Origin: Haliclona indistincta
Lineage: Eukaryota > Porifera > Demospongiae > Haplosclerida > Chalinidae
Direction of reading: 5' to 3'
Assembly (NCBI GenBank): GCA_964017065.1
Contig: OZ024790.1
Coordinates: 11,853,498 to 11,917,497, forward strand
DNA: 64,000 nt
Within the stretch, counting starts at the first letter, position 1; each line of letters opens with the position of its first letter. A program made the position numbers and the translations under genes. Positions 29,600 to 41,484 of the stretch are shown here, one piece after another. Under the pieces are notes generated by a model. It saw nothing but the letters and a program-made list of their open reading frames with translations, was not told the origin of the DNA and did no database searches.

Positions 29600-32060
29600 A
29601 ATGTAACGTTACAGAAATAAACAGGAAATAAGATTTTTTAATTGTCTAAAGTTAGTACATGATTTAATATCTACAGGTAAGTTATTCCAAAGTTTTGTAG
29701 TACGTAAAATAAAAGAGTTAGAATATCTAGTGGTACAGGAAAAGGAAACAGAATAGTTATAAGGATTGGATGAGCGTAAAACAGATAAAGGGGTGTGAGG
29801 TGGGATAAGAGCAGGAGGAAAGTATTAATTTTATTTACAATTTTAAAAAACGTACAAAGAGACAAAAATAAACGGCGATTTTCCAGGGTTGGAATTTGGA
29901 AGTGATTGAGCAGGTCAGGGTAACTCATCTGCCATTGTTTAGAGCAAATACGGAGAGCGAACTTCTGCACATTTTCAAGTGCCTGAATATCTTTAATTAG
30001 ATGCGGGTGCCACACTTCAGCACCATATTCTAAAACTGGCCTAACAAGTGTTAGATATATAAAGCCTAATCATTGCAGGCTCGCTAGAATGATTTGAAAA
30101 TTGTCTGTACAGCATACCCAACATTTTCTTAGCCTTGCTGCAAATATAATTAATGTGAGAACTCCAGCTAAGGTCAGAGGTTATCACAAAGCCCAAATAT
30201 TTGTAGGAATTAACAACTTCCAAAGGTTCACAATTTAACAACATTGGTGTAGGAGTAGTTGGATTACGCTTTCGAGACAATAACATCTGTTTACATTTGG
30301 AAACATTAAAAGTCATAGCATTGCTGGAGGACCAGAAATCAATACGATTGACATCTTCTTGTAGGCAAGAAAAATCACAGGCCTCAGAAATTGTTTTGTA
30401 AAGAAGAATATCATCAGCATACAGTACAAGCTTGCTGTTGTTTGAAAGATGGATTTGGGAAATGCTGTCGATGTATATCAAGAACAAAAGCGGCCCCAAA
30501 ATAGAACCTTGTGGTACTCCAGACACCACAGTAATACACTCAGATGCAACACCATCCACCACAACTCTCTGCTGGCGTTTAGTTAGATAACTGTCTAGCC
30601 ATGAAAGAATGAACTGGGGAAGATGCAAAAGATCTAATTTACCCATAAGCAAAGCGTGGGGTATGCTGTCAAAGGCCTTTTTAAAATCAAAGAAAATGCA
30701 GGAAATTTCTTGGTTATCGTCAAGTTTCATCAACCACTCATGGGTTAAAGATAGTACAGCTGTAACAGTAGACATACCTTTTTGAAACCCCCATTGTGAA
30801 TTAGAAAGTGGTTGGTTCTCAGCTAGGTGATCAGAAAGAACAGAATAAATATGCCTTTCTAGTAGCTTGCTTATTATAGGGAGAAGAGATACAGGCCTAT
30901 AACCAGAAGGGCTAGACTTGTCAGTTGTTGGTTTTGGGATGGGCACTACATTAGCATTTTTCCACAAGCTAGGAAAACGACCATTTGAGATTAAGATATT
31001 GAAGAGCTTAGTCAAAGAAGGAGCTATATTTAAAGCAGTGGATTTAAGCATTTGTGCAGAAATACCGTCTGATCCACTGGATTTGGAAATGTCAAGATCA
31101 TTGATGAGTAGCATGACCTCTTCAACAGTACAAAGCAGATAATCAGGACAGCTTGCAACAAAAACTGTAGAATTTTCATGAAGGGGTGCTACAGAGTAGT
31201 TCCAACACTTTGAAAAAAAAGAATTTAGCATTTCAGCCTTTTCATTGCTTGTATAGTTGCTTCAGATTTACCATAATAATTATAGTGAAGGGATCTGAGT
31301 TGGTTGTTTCTTCAACAACTTGACAGATTTCCAAAAATGTTTACTATTTGAGGGTGACAGAGAATTAAAATAGTTCCTTTTGGCTGAGCGGAGCATTTCA
31401 ACAACTTTATTTCGCAACGTTTTGTATAAGGCAAACTGGGAGGGATCATTAGATTTTTTAGCTTTTCGATACTGTGTGTTCCGCTGATGTATAAGCCTGG
31501 TGATGTCATTAGTAAGCCAGGGTAAATTCTTACGTAGGCTCAAGGCACGCTGAGGGACACACTCATTCATTATTTCAAGGAAGGCCAGAGACCAGGAACT
31601 TGCTGAAGAGTCAACATCATCAGAAAACACACACTCCCAATCAAAATCATCAATTAACTCACAGGCCCTAGCAAAGTCACCATTCTTATAAATCCAAACT
31701 AATCTGGAAGGATTTGTAAAGGAACGGCATGGAACTTTCCACTCGACAACAAGCGAGACTCCGAGATGGTCTGAAGAGGCTAAGGGAGGCACAGTAACAC
31801 AACTTTTAAGAAGAAGTGGATCAGACAACATGACTAAGTCAATGAGAGAGGTATTTGCGTTAGGGCAGATATGGGTGAAAGATGATACAACCTGCTTTAA
31901 TGAAAAAATAAGTAAAATATCATTTAAATACAAAAATAAAGGGTGTAAGGGGTTCTGGAAATTAACGTTAAAATCACCTAAAAGAATAAAGGTAGAAAAT
32001 TTGACAGGATGAACTAACTGAATAGTGGTAATGTGGAAGGGTCTGGCGTCAGTAGTATTG
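29600..32060 (-). pseudogene. 5'-truncated LINE: endonuclease end + reverse transcriptase, frameshifted
   Basis: Frame 32060-31280 retains the last part of an APE endonuclease (FILLGDFNVNF, SLIDLVMLSDP, SSDHLGVSLV). Frame 31231-30041 holds the reverse transcriptase (SKSSGSDGISAQML, GYRPVSLLPIISKLLERH, FFDFKKAFDSIPH, SGVPQGSILGPLLFL, LVLYADDILLY). The C-terminal part (HPHLIKDIQALENVQKFALR) continues in a third frame from 30015. At least two frame breaks and loss of the 5' half make it inactive. Motifs are of the CR1/jockey type, different from the element at 14701. Downstream T-rich sequence (29590-29600 complement) may be its 3' tail. Confidence 0.85.
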
Positions 32061-32904
32061 GGGAGGCACGGTATTGGGGAGGCACGGTAGTGCCTCCCGA
32101 TGTAGGGATGGCCAAGAAAACTAAATGGCGGCTGCATACAATGTATTAGCGTTCAAAGGCTGATATTTCGTCTGGCGATGAATTTTATACTTCCAAAGAT
32201 ACTTAGATCTGCTTTCTGGCTTTGCCCCATCTTACAACAGCAAGGAGATTGCTCGATATGGTCACTAAAGTGACGAACCTGGAAACGGTGAAAACCGTGT
32301 TTCGTCATCTTCGTTTTCTTCTTATTCTTCTTCTTCTTTCTTCTTTCTTCAACTCGCCTAGCGCCTTTACGCAAGCAGTGCCGAGACCAAAACACCCATG
32401 AACAGTCGTGAAATTCTACTGGCAGGTGCCTTTTGAACTTAGTTTTTAGCGAAACGTCGATATAAATTTGACGAGCTCGCGATCACGAACAGTTGTCAGC
32501 TAAGTGTTAGACGCCATTATTGTGATTACGCAATACGCACGTGACCAACCACAAGAATTCTAGAAGTAGAGTATCGCCGTATGGAGAGTGCATATTGGCG
32601 TCTGGAGTCTTTGAAGAACAACTCACCGAGTAAGCTCGTGTAGTATCACCGTTCTGCTGCTTACCAGATAGTATCACAGCCGTACAGAATTTTGTAAACT
32701 AGAGTGGGCGGGGCTCGAATGCTTTGCAGAATGCATGAGCTAGTTTCAGTATTTAGGAATAATAAATTTTGAGCTACAAGTTAAAAAGGTCACATAAAGA
32801 AATTATCAACAACAGCAAACCAAACTGATGGTGTAAACAAAGAAATACATTATCTTGCTGAATTCAAACTGCACCAAAAATTTGAAACTCAAAAAGGACA
32901 CAAA
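32061..32904. other. gene-free interval
   Basis: Contains a local duplication of GGGGAGGCACGGTA (32070-32095) at the LINE truncation point and a (CTT)n-rich stretch near 32310-32350. No gene supported. Confidence 0.35.
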
Positions 32905-33317
32905 CAAGAAAATAAAAAGATTTCTAACGAAATCAAAAGGATGTAGGGATGAATGAAATGTACTACTGGTCCACAATGTAAACCAACAAGGAACTAGCAT
33001 GGAATGGTAACACGATTGACTTGCTAACAGACCATAGATCCCTACATCAGTGGCTGTACATAAGATCAATATTTTGTCACAGTCAAGTTGAATTTAATTC
33101 AATGCACTTCGGTGTCAGTCAACGGCAACTAGCATAGCTGAATTAGCTATAGTCTGCCACAGCAGCCACTGATGTAGGGATCTATGGTCTGTTAGCAATC
33201 AAGTCAATCGTGTTACCATTCCATGCTAGTTCCTTGTTGGTTTACATTGTGGACCAGTAGCACATTTCATTCATCCCTACATCCTTTTGATTTCGTTAGA
33301 AATCTTTTTATTTTCTT
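32905..33317. mobile_element. Foldback element, ~150-bp arms
   Basis: Arms 32905-33057 and 33163-33317 are almost exact inverted copies (AAAATAAAAAGATTTCTAAC at the outer end, ACTGATGTAGGGATC at the inner end) around a ~105-bp loop. Confidence 0.8.
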
Positions 33318-33857
33318 TCAAACAGTTGTACCAGTGGAATTTAAATTACGTCACATTTTCACGTGTTAATTAGTAACAAAATGGCGGCAGTCAGTGTGCT
33401 GTTTGCTTTATCGATCTAGCTCACAAAATTGGCGGAAGAAGCAACCTTCGGTCAGCTTAAAAATTAAACTATGACATCTTATTAAAGCGCCAATGGAGAG
33501 CAGGCAAAGTATAGACACTTTCTGTACCGTGCTTACAACCTAAGTTCAAAGTCGAGCGTACAAGCCAGCTCTAGCATTCTTACTTACAACCATTACGTTC
33601 AGTAGCTCGTTCATGACATTTGCATGGTCAAAACAGGTGTACAGCGCGTTTACTACAGCCAATACTGCGTGATTACTAGGCGAACGTTCGTAGCTTATGA
33701 ATATTCATAATTAATTGATTCTGCCGCGTGTTTCTGCAATCTGATTGGATCGCAGAAATCCCTGCGACTGGTACAACTGTTTGATACTACTGACGCCAGA
33801 CCCTTCCACAATAATGCGAAGGGGCGGGGCTGCCAGACTAAAAACTACTATCACTAA

Positions 33858-34397
33858 GGCCTCGGTCACACTACGATAGCGATGACGGCAAATCACTGCG
33901 ATCACGGTCATGACAGCAAATGCACGCGGTCACACTACCAAAGATGGACGCCTTGCTGTTGTATTTTCTTGGCTGACTACCGCTTTGCTACTCGCCTTTG
34001 CCAATTAACAAGGGCTTCGAGAGTTTACAGTTCACTATATTTTAAGACATGAGTCCTTTTTTCGTAGCCAGCAAGCTGATCGTCGGCCCTTCTTGACACG
34101 GACCATGACGCTCCCGCCGGTTTTCCTCACGATCACCAGTTTGTCAGTCTCTCAGTAGAGCTGTTAGATCATCTTTGTTCGATATTTGGTTAGCTTGGGA
34201 TTCTAGCATGCACATTTGGCTGGATACTAGCTTTGTCGCAGTCATAACAGCTGTCGCAGTCGTAATCTTGGGCTCCAATGCCGCGACAACGACTGCTGTA
34301 AGACAATGGCACGACAACGAATATAACGGACATACCCGGAGAAATCGACGTCGATCTTGTCGTTGTCACCAAGTTTTATCGTAGTGTGACCGAGGCC
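33858..34397. mobile_element. MITE, GGCCTCGGTCACAC termini, TAA duplication
   Basis: GGCCTCGGTCACACTACGAT at both ends, flanked by TAA at 33855-33857 and 34398-34400. It sits in the intron after the last CMTR1-A exon; the homologous site in copy B (near 42044) lacks it. A second, 3'-truncated copy starts at 57173. The 3-bp target suggests Harbinger- or CACTA-type mobilisation. Confidence 0.8.
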
Positions 34398-34422
34398 TAA
34401 ATACAGAATGATGCATGCTGAT

Positions 34423-35850
34423 CTTCTCTTTTGGTGATGTAAACATGAAGTCAAACACAGAATCAATGTTTGCCATCTTCATTGCAGCTCTTAAAAGATA
34501 AAAATGACCCACACAATGGCTCCAAGCTAGCACAGTATACATGTGGTTACCTATTTTGAAAGATGACTCCTTTGATGGTCTCGAAAGGATTAGATCTCTG
34601 ATGAGCATCAGCAAACTCTTTTCTATCGAGCGAATCAAAAACAGTCTAAACGAAACACAAACAGTACATTCATGTGAATTGTGTCCAAGTACATGAGAGA
34701 GTGAGTGAGTGCTTACTTTAGCAGCAAGAATACCTTCCAGCACAACAGGATCACAGAACTTAGTTTCATCTTCAATTGCATCTTTTCTCTATATCAGACA
34801 ACCAAAGGTCACACACAGTCTGTTAGACTATTGCTAAAGAGAAGAATAGTTTAGTTTATAACCTCATCTGTGACAATCCAGTCAGTCATTTCATTAGCTG
34901 TGAGTACAGGATGATGGCAAGGAGCAAGCCAGGTCACTTCTTGATCACAGTTAACCTGTAAGAATCATACACAGCATCACAGACACGAAATTGTGCAGAC
35001 TTTGGCTTTTGCTAGTACGAAAACCTCACACAAGGTCTATTTCTCTCACTCACAAACTCCTCTTTGCAAGGACCCATACATAAAAAGGGTTTGTTATTGA
35101 ACAGATGTGAACAGCTTTTCTTGATTTTATTGCAGTGACATCAAGTACACACTACTGATTCATGCATTACACTTAGCCCTCCCTCCCTCTCTCTCTCTCT
35201 CTTACCTCTTCTAGCTCCCACTGGACGTCCTCTTGCTTCAGTTTTGCGATCATGTGCCCCAGACCACGCCTACCCTTGTGCATGGATTGTTGTATCGGTT
35301 CAGAGATGCCGGACTCAGTCTTTCCAAGACCTTTACCAGGAACATAACCCATTGATGCCTAAACAATGAACATCACTATAAATATGCTGTCTAGTTGCCG
35401 TGATAGCAAAATCACAGCTGTTGCTAGTACTTACGTCAAAGGGGCGTGTCACCTACCATCATTCTCTCTGGGCAACTTCTGTTTCGGGTCTCCGCCATCT
35501 TCTCCTTCTTTCTCTAGTGCTCTTTTTCGCTTCCTCTGGTTTTCATTCTCTTGGAGACCAAAACAGACTTGCACCTACCAGTACGCGAGCTGCTAACCCA
35601 CCAAACGATCTCTTTCTGTGCCTGTATACTGTTGATTTCGCGTTTGTTCGAACAGCGTGGAATTTTCCGTGGTCGCGTTGTTGGCTAAGTGTGCTGGTTA
35701 TTCGAATTCTGACATCACTGAAGCTTTCTCTAGAAGCTGGCCAACTATTTTGTGGTGTTATCTATAAAATAAAAAGAAAGGTTGCTCTCTATTCGACCAC
35801 GGAAAATTCCACGCTGTTCGAACTAACGTGAAATCAACAGTATACAGTAT
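34423..35850 (-). pseudogene. CMTR1-like cap methyltransferase, copy A (5' part only, broken)
   Basis: Exons encode GYVPGKGLGKTESGISEP (G-patch), VNCDQEVTWLAPC...NEMTDWIVTDE, RKDAIEDETKFCDPVV, TVFDSLDRKEF...SNPFETIKGVIFQNR, and AAMKMANIDSVFDFMFTSPK. The order and motifs match CMTR1, the cap-1 mRNA 2'-O-ribose methyltransferase (nuclear). This copy lacks 17 bp present in copy B between LP and the RERMM region of the G-patch-leading exon, shifting the frame. It has a donor changed from GGTCAG to GATCAG at the last exon, and a MITE (35629-35840) replaces the first exon. The FtsJ catalytic domain is absent. Confidence 0.83.
35629..35840. mobile_element. TA-flanked palindromic MITE in CMTR1-A 5' end
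   Basis: CTGTTGATTTCGCG at the left end and complement CGTGAAATCAACAG at the right end, with CGAACAGCGTGGAATTTTCC arms and TA at both flanks. Absent from copy B, where the same stretch reads directly through the first exon. Confidence 0.75.
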
Positions 35851-36029
35851 ACATTCCCTCGTGGCGATATAGTGGGCGTGCTATTGAGTGACTTTGAGTC
35901 ACGCCTATATAGAGACTGAGCGAGTCTACTACGAAGATAGCATATAACTGGTGCCTTGGGTGAAGAGTTTATGTAAATAGTACCCGTTATCTGCTGAAGC
36001 TACTATTCCTGTGGTTGACTACTGACGAA

Positions 36030-37230
36030 ATGTGAGCTTTCGTTATTCGCTAACATTCAATTCAATTTAAGTTTTACAGAACAAAGGTAAAGCAAAAACC
36101 AAAGATGCAAAGAGCAGGAGAAATAAGTTCTGAGGGAATAATAATAACTGCTATTAGAAAAACAAAAATATAAGAGCTATTAGAACCCCAAACTCTATTT
36201 TACCAGTCTTCTAGCTGGTAAAATCGAGCAGTATGTCCTGGGGTACGGCCAAGAGTAAATAATAGAAGAGAGAGAATCAACTCCAATATACCCGTCAAGG
36301 GAAAGAAACGTGACCAGCACGCGAGCAGATGACGTTTATCGGTATTAATTATTCATCGTGTAACGTCATGACTTAGTATGCGCGCCCGCGATCACAGCAC
36401 TTGAAAGTCAAGGCTAGCATTTTCAAGTCGGATGCGTGATATAGAGCCTGCAGGTGGATGCCAGTACCACAGTTTGAAGTCCACCAGAAGATGGCTATCT
36501 TATTTGGTCACGGTGCGTCCCACACGAAATTTAAGCCGCCGTTTTTCCCCAGCAGTGTTTAAGGCAGAAATAAAACTATCTGGTGAACGAGTGGCTGCTC
36601 GCTTTGCCTGTGGAGCGGAGTCGCTTGCTGTTTATCGAGCTGTTTACAAATGTATAGCTTCAAGGTGTAGGCGGGGCGCGACAACAAGCGAAGGCAAGAT
36701 TTCCACTGCCACATGTACGTCAGATTACGTCAATTTGCTCGCGTGCTGGTCACGTTACTTTCCCGAGAGTGTCCCTGACGGGTATATTGGAGTTGGATAC
36801 TCTCTCTTCTATTATTTACTCTTGGTACGGCCCTGTGTCTTTCCTATGCATTGTAGCTATGGTCATCGTCGCTGCAATATTGGTAATTTTATGCAAGCAG
36901 CTGTACTTCCAAGAGACACCAGACCAAGTCTACAAAACCATGCTGAGAGAAAATGCTCCACTGATGATCTATCCTGTTCTCTTTCACATTGTCAAGTTGT
37001 TGGGACTTGCTCACCGCTTGTATCAGATCACAACTACCATCCATAATAATACAATACTGTGGATTATTCATGCAGTAATTGCTCCTCTCCTGAATAGCTT
37101 GTCTTTTGCTATAGTATACTCTTTATATGTTATCATCGAACATTTGCATGAAGAACCTCAACCTGATGAAGCTCGACATAATGAAAGAGATCCACTTCTA
37201 CGCAGTGAATTGAACATTGTTGACAATTGA
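36030..37230 (+). pseudogene. Seven-transmembrane receptor, copy A (deleted and interrupted)
   Basis: The 5' flank (35850-36050) aligns with copy B but the exons for helices 1-4 are missing. Coding homology resumes at 36207 (LLAGKIEQYVLGY), is broken by a MITE at 36251-36823, and then continues uninterrupted from GPVSFLCIVAM to the stop at 37230. That segment holds helices 5-7 and a cytoplasmic tail DEARHNERDPLLRSELN. Family as in copy B. It converges with the NLR gene, whose stop is 195 bp away. Confidence 0.75.
36251..36823. mobile_element. MULE-like MITE in receptor copy A, 9-bp duplication
   Basis: Direct repeat GGTACGGCC at 36242-36250 and 36824-36832. Inverted termini AAGAGTAAATAATAGAAGAG, subterminal GTGACCAGCACGCGAGCAGA. 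The 200-codon frame within it (36432-37046) is an artefact spanning MITE and receptor. Confidence 0.85.
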
Positions 37231-37424
37231 ATTTTTGTTACAATGAAAACATGTTCAATTTGTTCATGTATAGCGGCAAATAATTAACTGAAAATGTTAT
37301 GTGAATTTCCATAGCAGTAGACTAGTAGTAATTAAGTTAATGTTCCAAACCAGTACAAACAATGACAATAATTATTTATAACAAACTATAATACTAAAAT
37401 GAAGAACTTGTTGGCAATAAGAAG

Positions 37425-40094
37425 TTATGTCCTCCCTGTGATCAAAGATTCAGGTAGAATTTGAAGATTTTTCAAGCTCATCCCTATCGTTCTTTCATCT
37501 TGTTGATTCTCAGTACAAAATATTAAAATATATCCACGACGTTCCCCAAATTTAATTACGATTGTCATTAACTCTTTGTTTGCATAGATATCGTCTGCAT
37601 ATTCAGTAACAAGAATCCTTAGTTGTGATCTTGATTCAGGTGCTGTGATAACTTTAATGAACTCACAAAGTGATTCAAAACTGTAAGTACAGTACTTAGA
37701 GGGATGACCATTCTCTATATTCAAATCTTTTAAACTAGTATTTGACTGCAGTATTGGACCTATCTCCTGAAGGTGCTGATCTCTTAATATATTTTTAAAT
37801 ACTAATCGTTCCACATTTCTAGCAGCCATCAATAGAAGTGGAAAACTCTCTGATTGCATTGAATTTTCACTAAAATAAAAATCAAACTCCTGCAAATGTC
37901 TTGCTTGGTAAAAGAGAAGAACTAAATGGTAAATATGTCTGCTTGTCAAGGACGAGCCAAGAGAAGTTAGACCAAGAGATGTTATAGTTGAGGTAGGTAC
38001 AGCACCAATTAACAGATTCAAGGTTATAAAGTCCATTTTCGATTTCAGCCGAAATTCAATTAAACTTACATTTTTTGTTCTCATCAATTTGGTCAAACTT
38101 CTAACGCCATTATATGTAATACCATCATCACTAAAGGAAAGTCTAAAACAACCTTTTGAGCAATTAAGAGTGTTTGCCTGGTTGATAAAAGTTGTTACAG
38201 CTGACTCAATGCCGTGATCACTAATTTCGCACATAAAGAAATAGACAGTCAAAACTTCAGGATGACATTTTTCAATCATGTCCAACATGAAATACCATAT
38301 CACGTTGAGATCATGAATAGAAAGTCTATATAATCCAAAAAATACTACGCTTTTACTGTCAAACTGACATAATATCTTGTTATGCTTTGCTTCATAAAGA
38401 CAATGCAGATATGTCAAAAATAGTCTACGTGGGTCAGAAGAAGCAGTACACAAGTTATTAAAAACAAAAGCATCAGGTGGATTCATTCCTATTTGACTCA
38501 AATATTTGCAGACCCTTTCACTCTCAAGTTTTGTTATGCCAGCATAGAAGCGAAGTACTAGTGATGTAGGATTACTGGTCATTATACATATAAAGTCCTT
38601 CACCTGTTGCTCTGGACTCACCTGGCTCATCCTCACAGCACATAAGAAGTCTTGAACTGATGAGTGAAGAAACCCATAGTGAGGGTCATAGCCACACCAG
38701 GTCAGCTGCTGGTGTACCTTCATTAGACCCAGGGTCTCCTGCACGTCCCGTAGACCGCCTTTATGAAGGTCATCAAATGAGATTAGCTGGTTACTCTGAG
38801 AGGCTACTTTACCACTGAATGTGGAATGGTAAGATATTAGACAAAGGTTATTGAATGCTTTAATTTCATTTGATGGAAGATCTGAAAAGCAACGAAGCAA
38901 AGGCTTAGCATGCTTGTATTTCGCTTTGGCGACAAGATGACGAAGAAGAAGGTTAAGAATAAAGCAGTTGAACAGCTCTGTCTGAGTAGTGGGAAGACCT
39001 GTTTGAATAGTAAGGAACAGATGTAGTAAGATGGCTGCATTGATGGGCAAACTGCACAAGCCACGAGCATGATGGTTATCATTGAGTGCGGTTATGAAGA
39101 CAGCAGGGTCCTTGCCTTGCTGTGTCAGATACTGACTAGCATAGGTATCAACACTCTCAGATGAGAAGCCAGTGATCTCAACAATGGTGGTGACTAGTGG
39201 CTGTAGGGAGGGAGTAGCTATGGGACGAGTGGTGACAATAAACGAACATCGTGGTAGTGCCAATCCCGGCTGACTGCCTTTGAGAAGATCATGAATAAAA
39301 GAAGATGTTTGCAACTCTTCAGGCAAATCCTCCCATCCATCCAGTATAAAGCAGCATCCTTTGCCTCCTCGCTTCATTATGTACTCAGCTACTGCTCTGC
39401 GCATCTCAATAGATGTAGGATGAGGGATAATGTCTTCCAAACATTTGGCAGACCACAAGGTGGGATCTGCCAGGGTTAGATGGATGAGGAGATCCACATC
39501 AGTAAGTAGCTTGCCCTTGGCCCACTGCTGGCAGGCATGCTTCATTAGAGTGGTCTTACCAGAACCTGATGTGCCTTCGAGCATCACTTTCTTGTCTTTG
39601 AAGATGTCGAGCATAGTGAGACTTGTCTTCTCATCCTTCGAGACTAACTGCGGGTTCACATAAATCTTTGGATGTTTTAGTCGCGGCCAATCCTCTCTAT
39701 CTGCCACTCCATCAGAAGCTGAGGTACTGTAGCAATCTTTGAGGTACTGTCGGAACGAGTTCACAATGATGTGAGGTGCTTCAGAATATGAGTCCTCAAG
39801 TAGCTCTTTAACTCTGGAAATTAGTAGAGATTCGCCTGCTTCTTCCAACACTTTTATCAGCTCACGGTAGGTAGCCTTCTCTCCCAGGTTCCTGACCCAC
39901 TTCCAGAGCATCTTGCGTTTCTGTACCTTGTATTGGTGGACGTGGTTGGCTCGTATCTCCTGCTGCTCTGCCTCGGTAAGGCCAAAATATGGTGCCAGTT
40001 CCTCCCAGTCTTCAATATGCTCAGAAAACTTTGCAATATGAGCAGAAGAGCATCTTACGTCTAGTGCCGTAGAGTTGAACATAGACATGGCCAT
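37425..40094 (-). CDS. NLR-type immune receptor: Death-like + NACHT + C-terminal repeats (copy A, intact)
   Basis: Single-exon, 889 residues. Residues ~10-105 form a Death-fold domain (HIEDWEELAPYFGLTEAEQQEI, KMLWKWVRNLG, YRELIKVLEEAGE). The NACHT NTPase follows: Walker A GTSGSGKTT (~174-182), Walker B FILDGWEDLP (~249-258) and sensor FIVTTRP (~285-291). A winged-helix-like region holds LPINAAILLHLFL and the motif GFLHSSVQDFL. The C-terminal ~350 residues have degenerate leucine-rich repeats (LIEFRLKSKMDFITL, ITSLGLTSLGSS, LQEFDFYFSEN, LKDLNIENGH). Domain order is that of NLR proteins, cytosolic pattern receptors that oligomerise on ligand sensing; ligand unknown. First ATG used; a second Met is three codons in. 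The paralogue at 57127-54470 carries a stop. Confidence 0.9.
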   Translation of the reverse strand: MAMSMFNSTALDVRCSSAHIAKFSEHIEDWEELAPYFGLTEAEQQEIRANHVHQYKVQKRKMLWKWVRNLGEKATYRELIKVLEEAGESLLISRVKELLEDSYSEAPHIIVNSFRQYLKDCYSTSASDGVADREDWPRLKHPKIYVNPQLVSKDEKTSLTMLDIFKDKKVMLEGTSGSGKTTLMKHACQQWAKGKLLTDVDLLIHLTLADPTLWSAKCLEDIIPHPTSIEMRRAVAEYIMKRGGKGCCFILDGWEDLPEELQTSSFIHDLLKGSQPGLALPRCSFIVTTRPIATPSLQPLVTTIVEITGFSSESVDTYASQYLTQQGKDPAVFITALNDNHHARGLCSLPINAAILLHLFLTIQTGLPTTQTELFNCFILNLLLRHLVAKAKYKHAKPLLRCFSDLPSNEIKAFNNLCLISYHSTFSGKVASQSNQLISFDDLHKGGLRDVQETLGLMKVHQQLTWCGYDPHYGFLHSSVQDFLCAVRMSQVSPEQQVKDFICIMTSNPTSLVLRFYAGITKLESERVCKYLSQIGMNPPDAFVFNNLCTASSDPRRLFLTYLHCLYEAKHNKILCQFDSKSVVFFGLYRLSIHDLNVIWYFMLDMIEKCHPEVLTVYFFMCEISDHGIESAVTTFINQANTLNCSKGCFRLSFSDDGITYNGVRSLTKLMRTKNVSLIEFRLKSKMDFITLNLLIGAVPTSTITSLGLTSLGSSLTSRHIYHLVLLFYQARHLQEFDFYFSENSMQSESFPLLLMAARNVERLVFKNILRDQHLQEIGPILQSNTSLKDLNIENGHPSKYCTYSFESLCEFIKVITAPESRSQLRILVTEYADDIYANKELMTIVIKFGERRGYILIFCTENQQDERTIGMSLKNLQILPESLITGRT

Positions 40095-40487
40095 TTCTGT
40101 ACTGAATCACAGAAAATTGGGTGCTGCACCTAACAATCAGTCTTATATGTACAGGAATGTAGAGTATTGGCGGTACTATTTACTAGAATGAGATTCATGT
40201 ACTGATAAGCACTCCTCGTGTGATACAAACCAACACAACTGTGCGTTGTTCTCCAAGACGGATGACTTTTCAACAAAGGCTTGGCTATTTCTGCACTGAA
40301 TCACGGGATGCAGGTCAAGACGCTTAGTATGTACATTGTAACGACATTTATAGCCACATAATAAGATTCACGTGAATACAATCAGTTCCTAAATTTCAAT
40401 TTTTACATTATGATAACAATTCAATACATTATAATTATTACTGCTGGAAGCACTTGTTAGTTACCACTCAATTGTCATCACTAATGT

Positions 40488-41060
40488 ACAGTCTGTCTTT
40501 ATGAATTGAGGACGATCAAAACTACCATCACTATTACCAATGTATCCTAGAAACTTCCCACTATAGTATTGAAGATACACACTACACTGTTCTGCATATC
40601 AGTAGCATAGAGTAGATTGTTGCTGTCAAAGCACAAGCCGTATGGACTAAATGAATGACGCAACTTCTTATGATCAAAAGAAGCCAAAAAGAAACCCCTC
40701 AGTGCAAATTTCTGAATTCAGTGGTTGCCAAAGTCACTTGATCAATAGCAATCCCACGTGGACCATACAGTTGCCCAGGCTTGTCTCCTTCACTGCAAAA
40801 AAAATGCAAAAAGTTCAGATCAGGATTAAGGACCTGGACACGTTGATTCCAAAGCACAGTAACAAATAATCTTCCATTACGGTAAAATAATCTTCAGTGT
40901 GTTTATTGAGCACTTTACACAACTTCTCTGTAATCAGCTGCCTACAATATGTTAAATCTGTACATACCTTTCCTTCAAGGGTTTGCTGACAAATACTTCT
41001 TCATGTACAGCCAACACATCAGTAATGTAGGCAAAGTTCTGGCATAGCTGGGCAGCTCCC
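40488..41060 (-). pseudogene. NHL-repeat gene remnant
   Basis: Fragments on minus read VLWNQRVQVLNPDLNF, GDKPGQLYGPRGIAID, NNLLYATDMQNSVVCIFN and LGYIGNSDGSFDRPQF, the pattern of NHL beta-propeller repeats (as in TRIM-NHL proteins), separated by stops and frame changes. A separate fragment (41060-40972) reads AAQLCQNFAYITDVLAVHEE and ends at GT. No complete gene. It lies head-on upstream of NLR copy A. Confidence 0.5.
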
Positions 41061-41089
41061 TGTCAATACAGACGATTTATGTGATACAC

Positions 41090-41484
41090 ATGTAGCCCAT
41101 TGACACACCTCCCCAACTCTTTCTGTAACAAGCTCTATTCTATCACCGTCCCTTTCGGCAGTTCAAGGTTGGTGATTTCTCTGTTAGCTGTGAAGGATGG
41201 TTTCTGTCCTGTCATGTCCCAACATCTGACAGTGTTTCTCTGTGATGGGAGGAGACAAAAGAGAAGAGTAACAACAATCCTCCTCAGTCACTTGTACCTA
41301 CCCCTAGACCAACTAGTAGATACCGTTTACCAGCTGCCCAGAACCACTTCCATGAATGCACGTCAACAAGAAACTTAGCATCCTCACCAGTGACAGTAGT
41401 GAATAAGCTCGTGGCTAGGATTTCAATTGATTGGTCACTCGATGACACTACCTTCTGTGAAAAAATCAAAAAATTTATTCTCAC
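41090..41484 (-). pseudogene. beta-propeller-like fragment
   Basis: Minus-strand frame 41484-41284 (ATSLFTTVTGEDAKFLVDVH, AAGKRYLLVGLGV) ends at a GT donor, followed about 40 bp later by RNTVRCWDMTGQKPSFTANR, a WD40-like strand. It may belong to the same broken gene as the NHL fragments. Low certainty. Confidence 0.3.

Noticed and set aside
33786..33815. 27-bp inverted match (ACTGACGCCAGACCC) to the LINE truncation point near 32050
   Set aside because: Too short to define an element; possibly a shared fragment, no further homology seen.
36432..37046. 204-codon plus frame
   Set aside because: It crosses from the MITE into an out-of-frame part of the receptor; a shadow.
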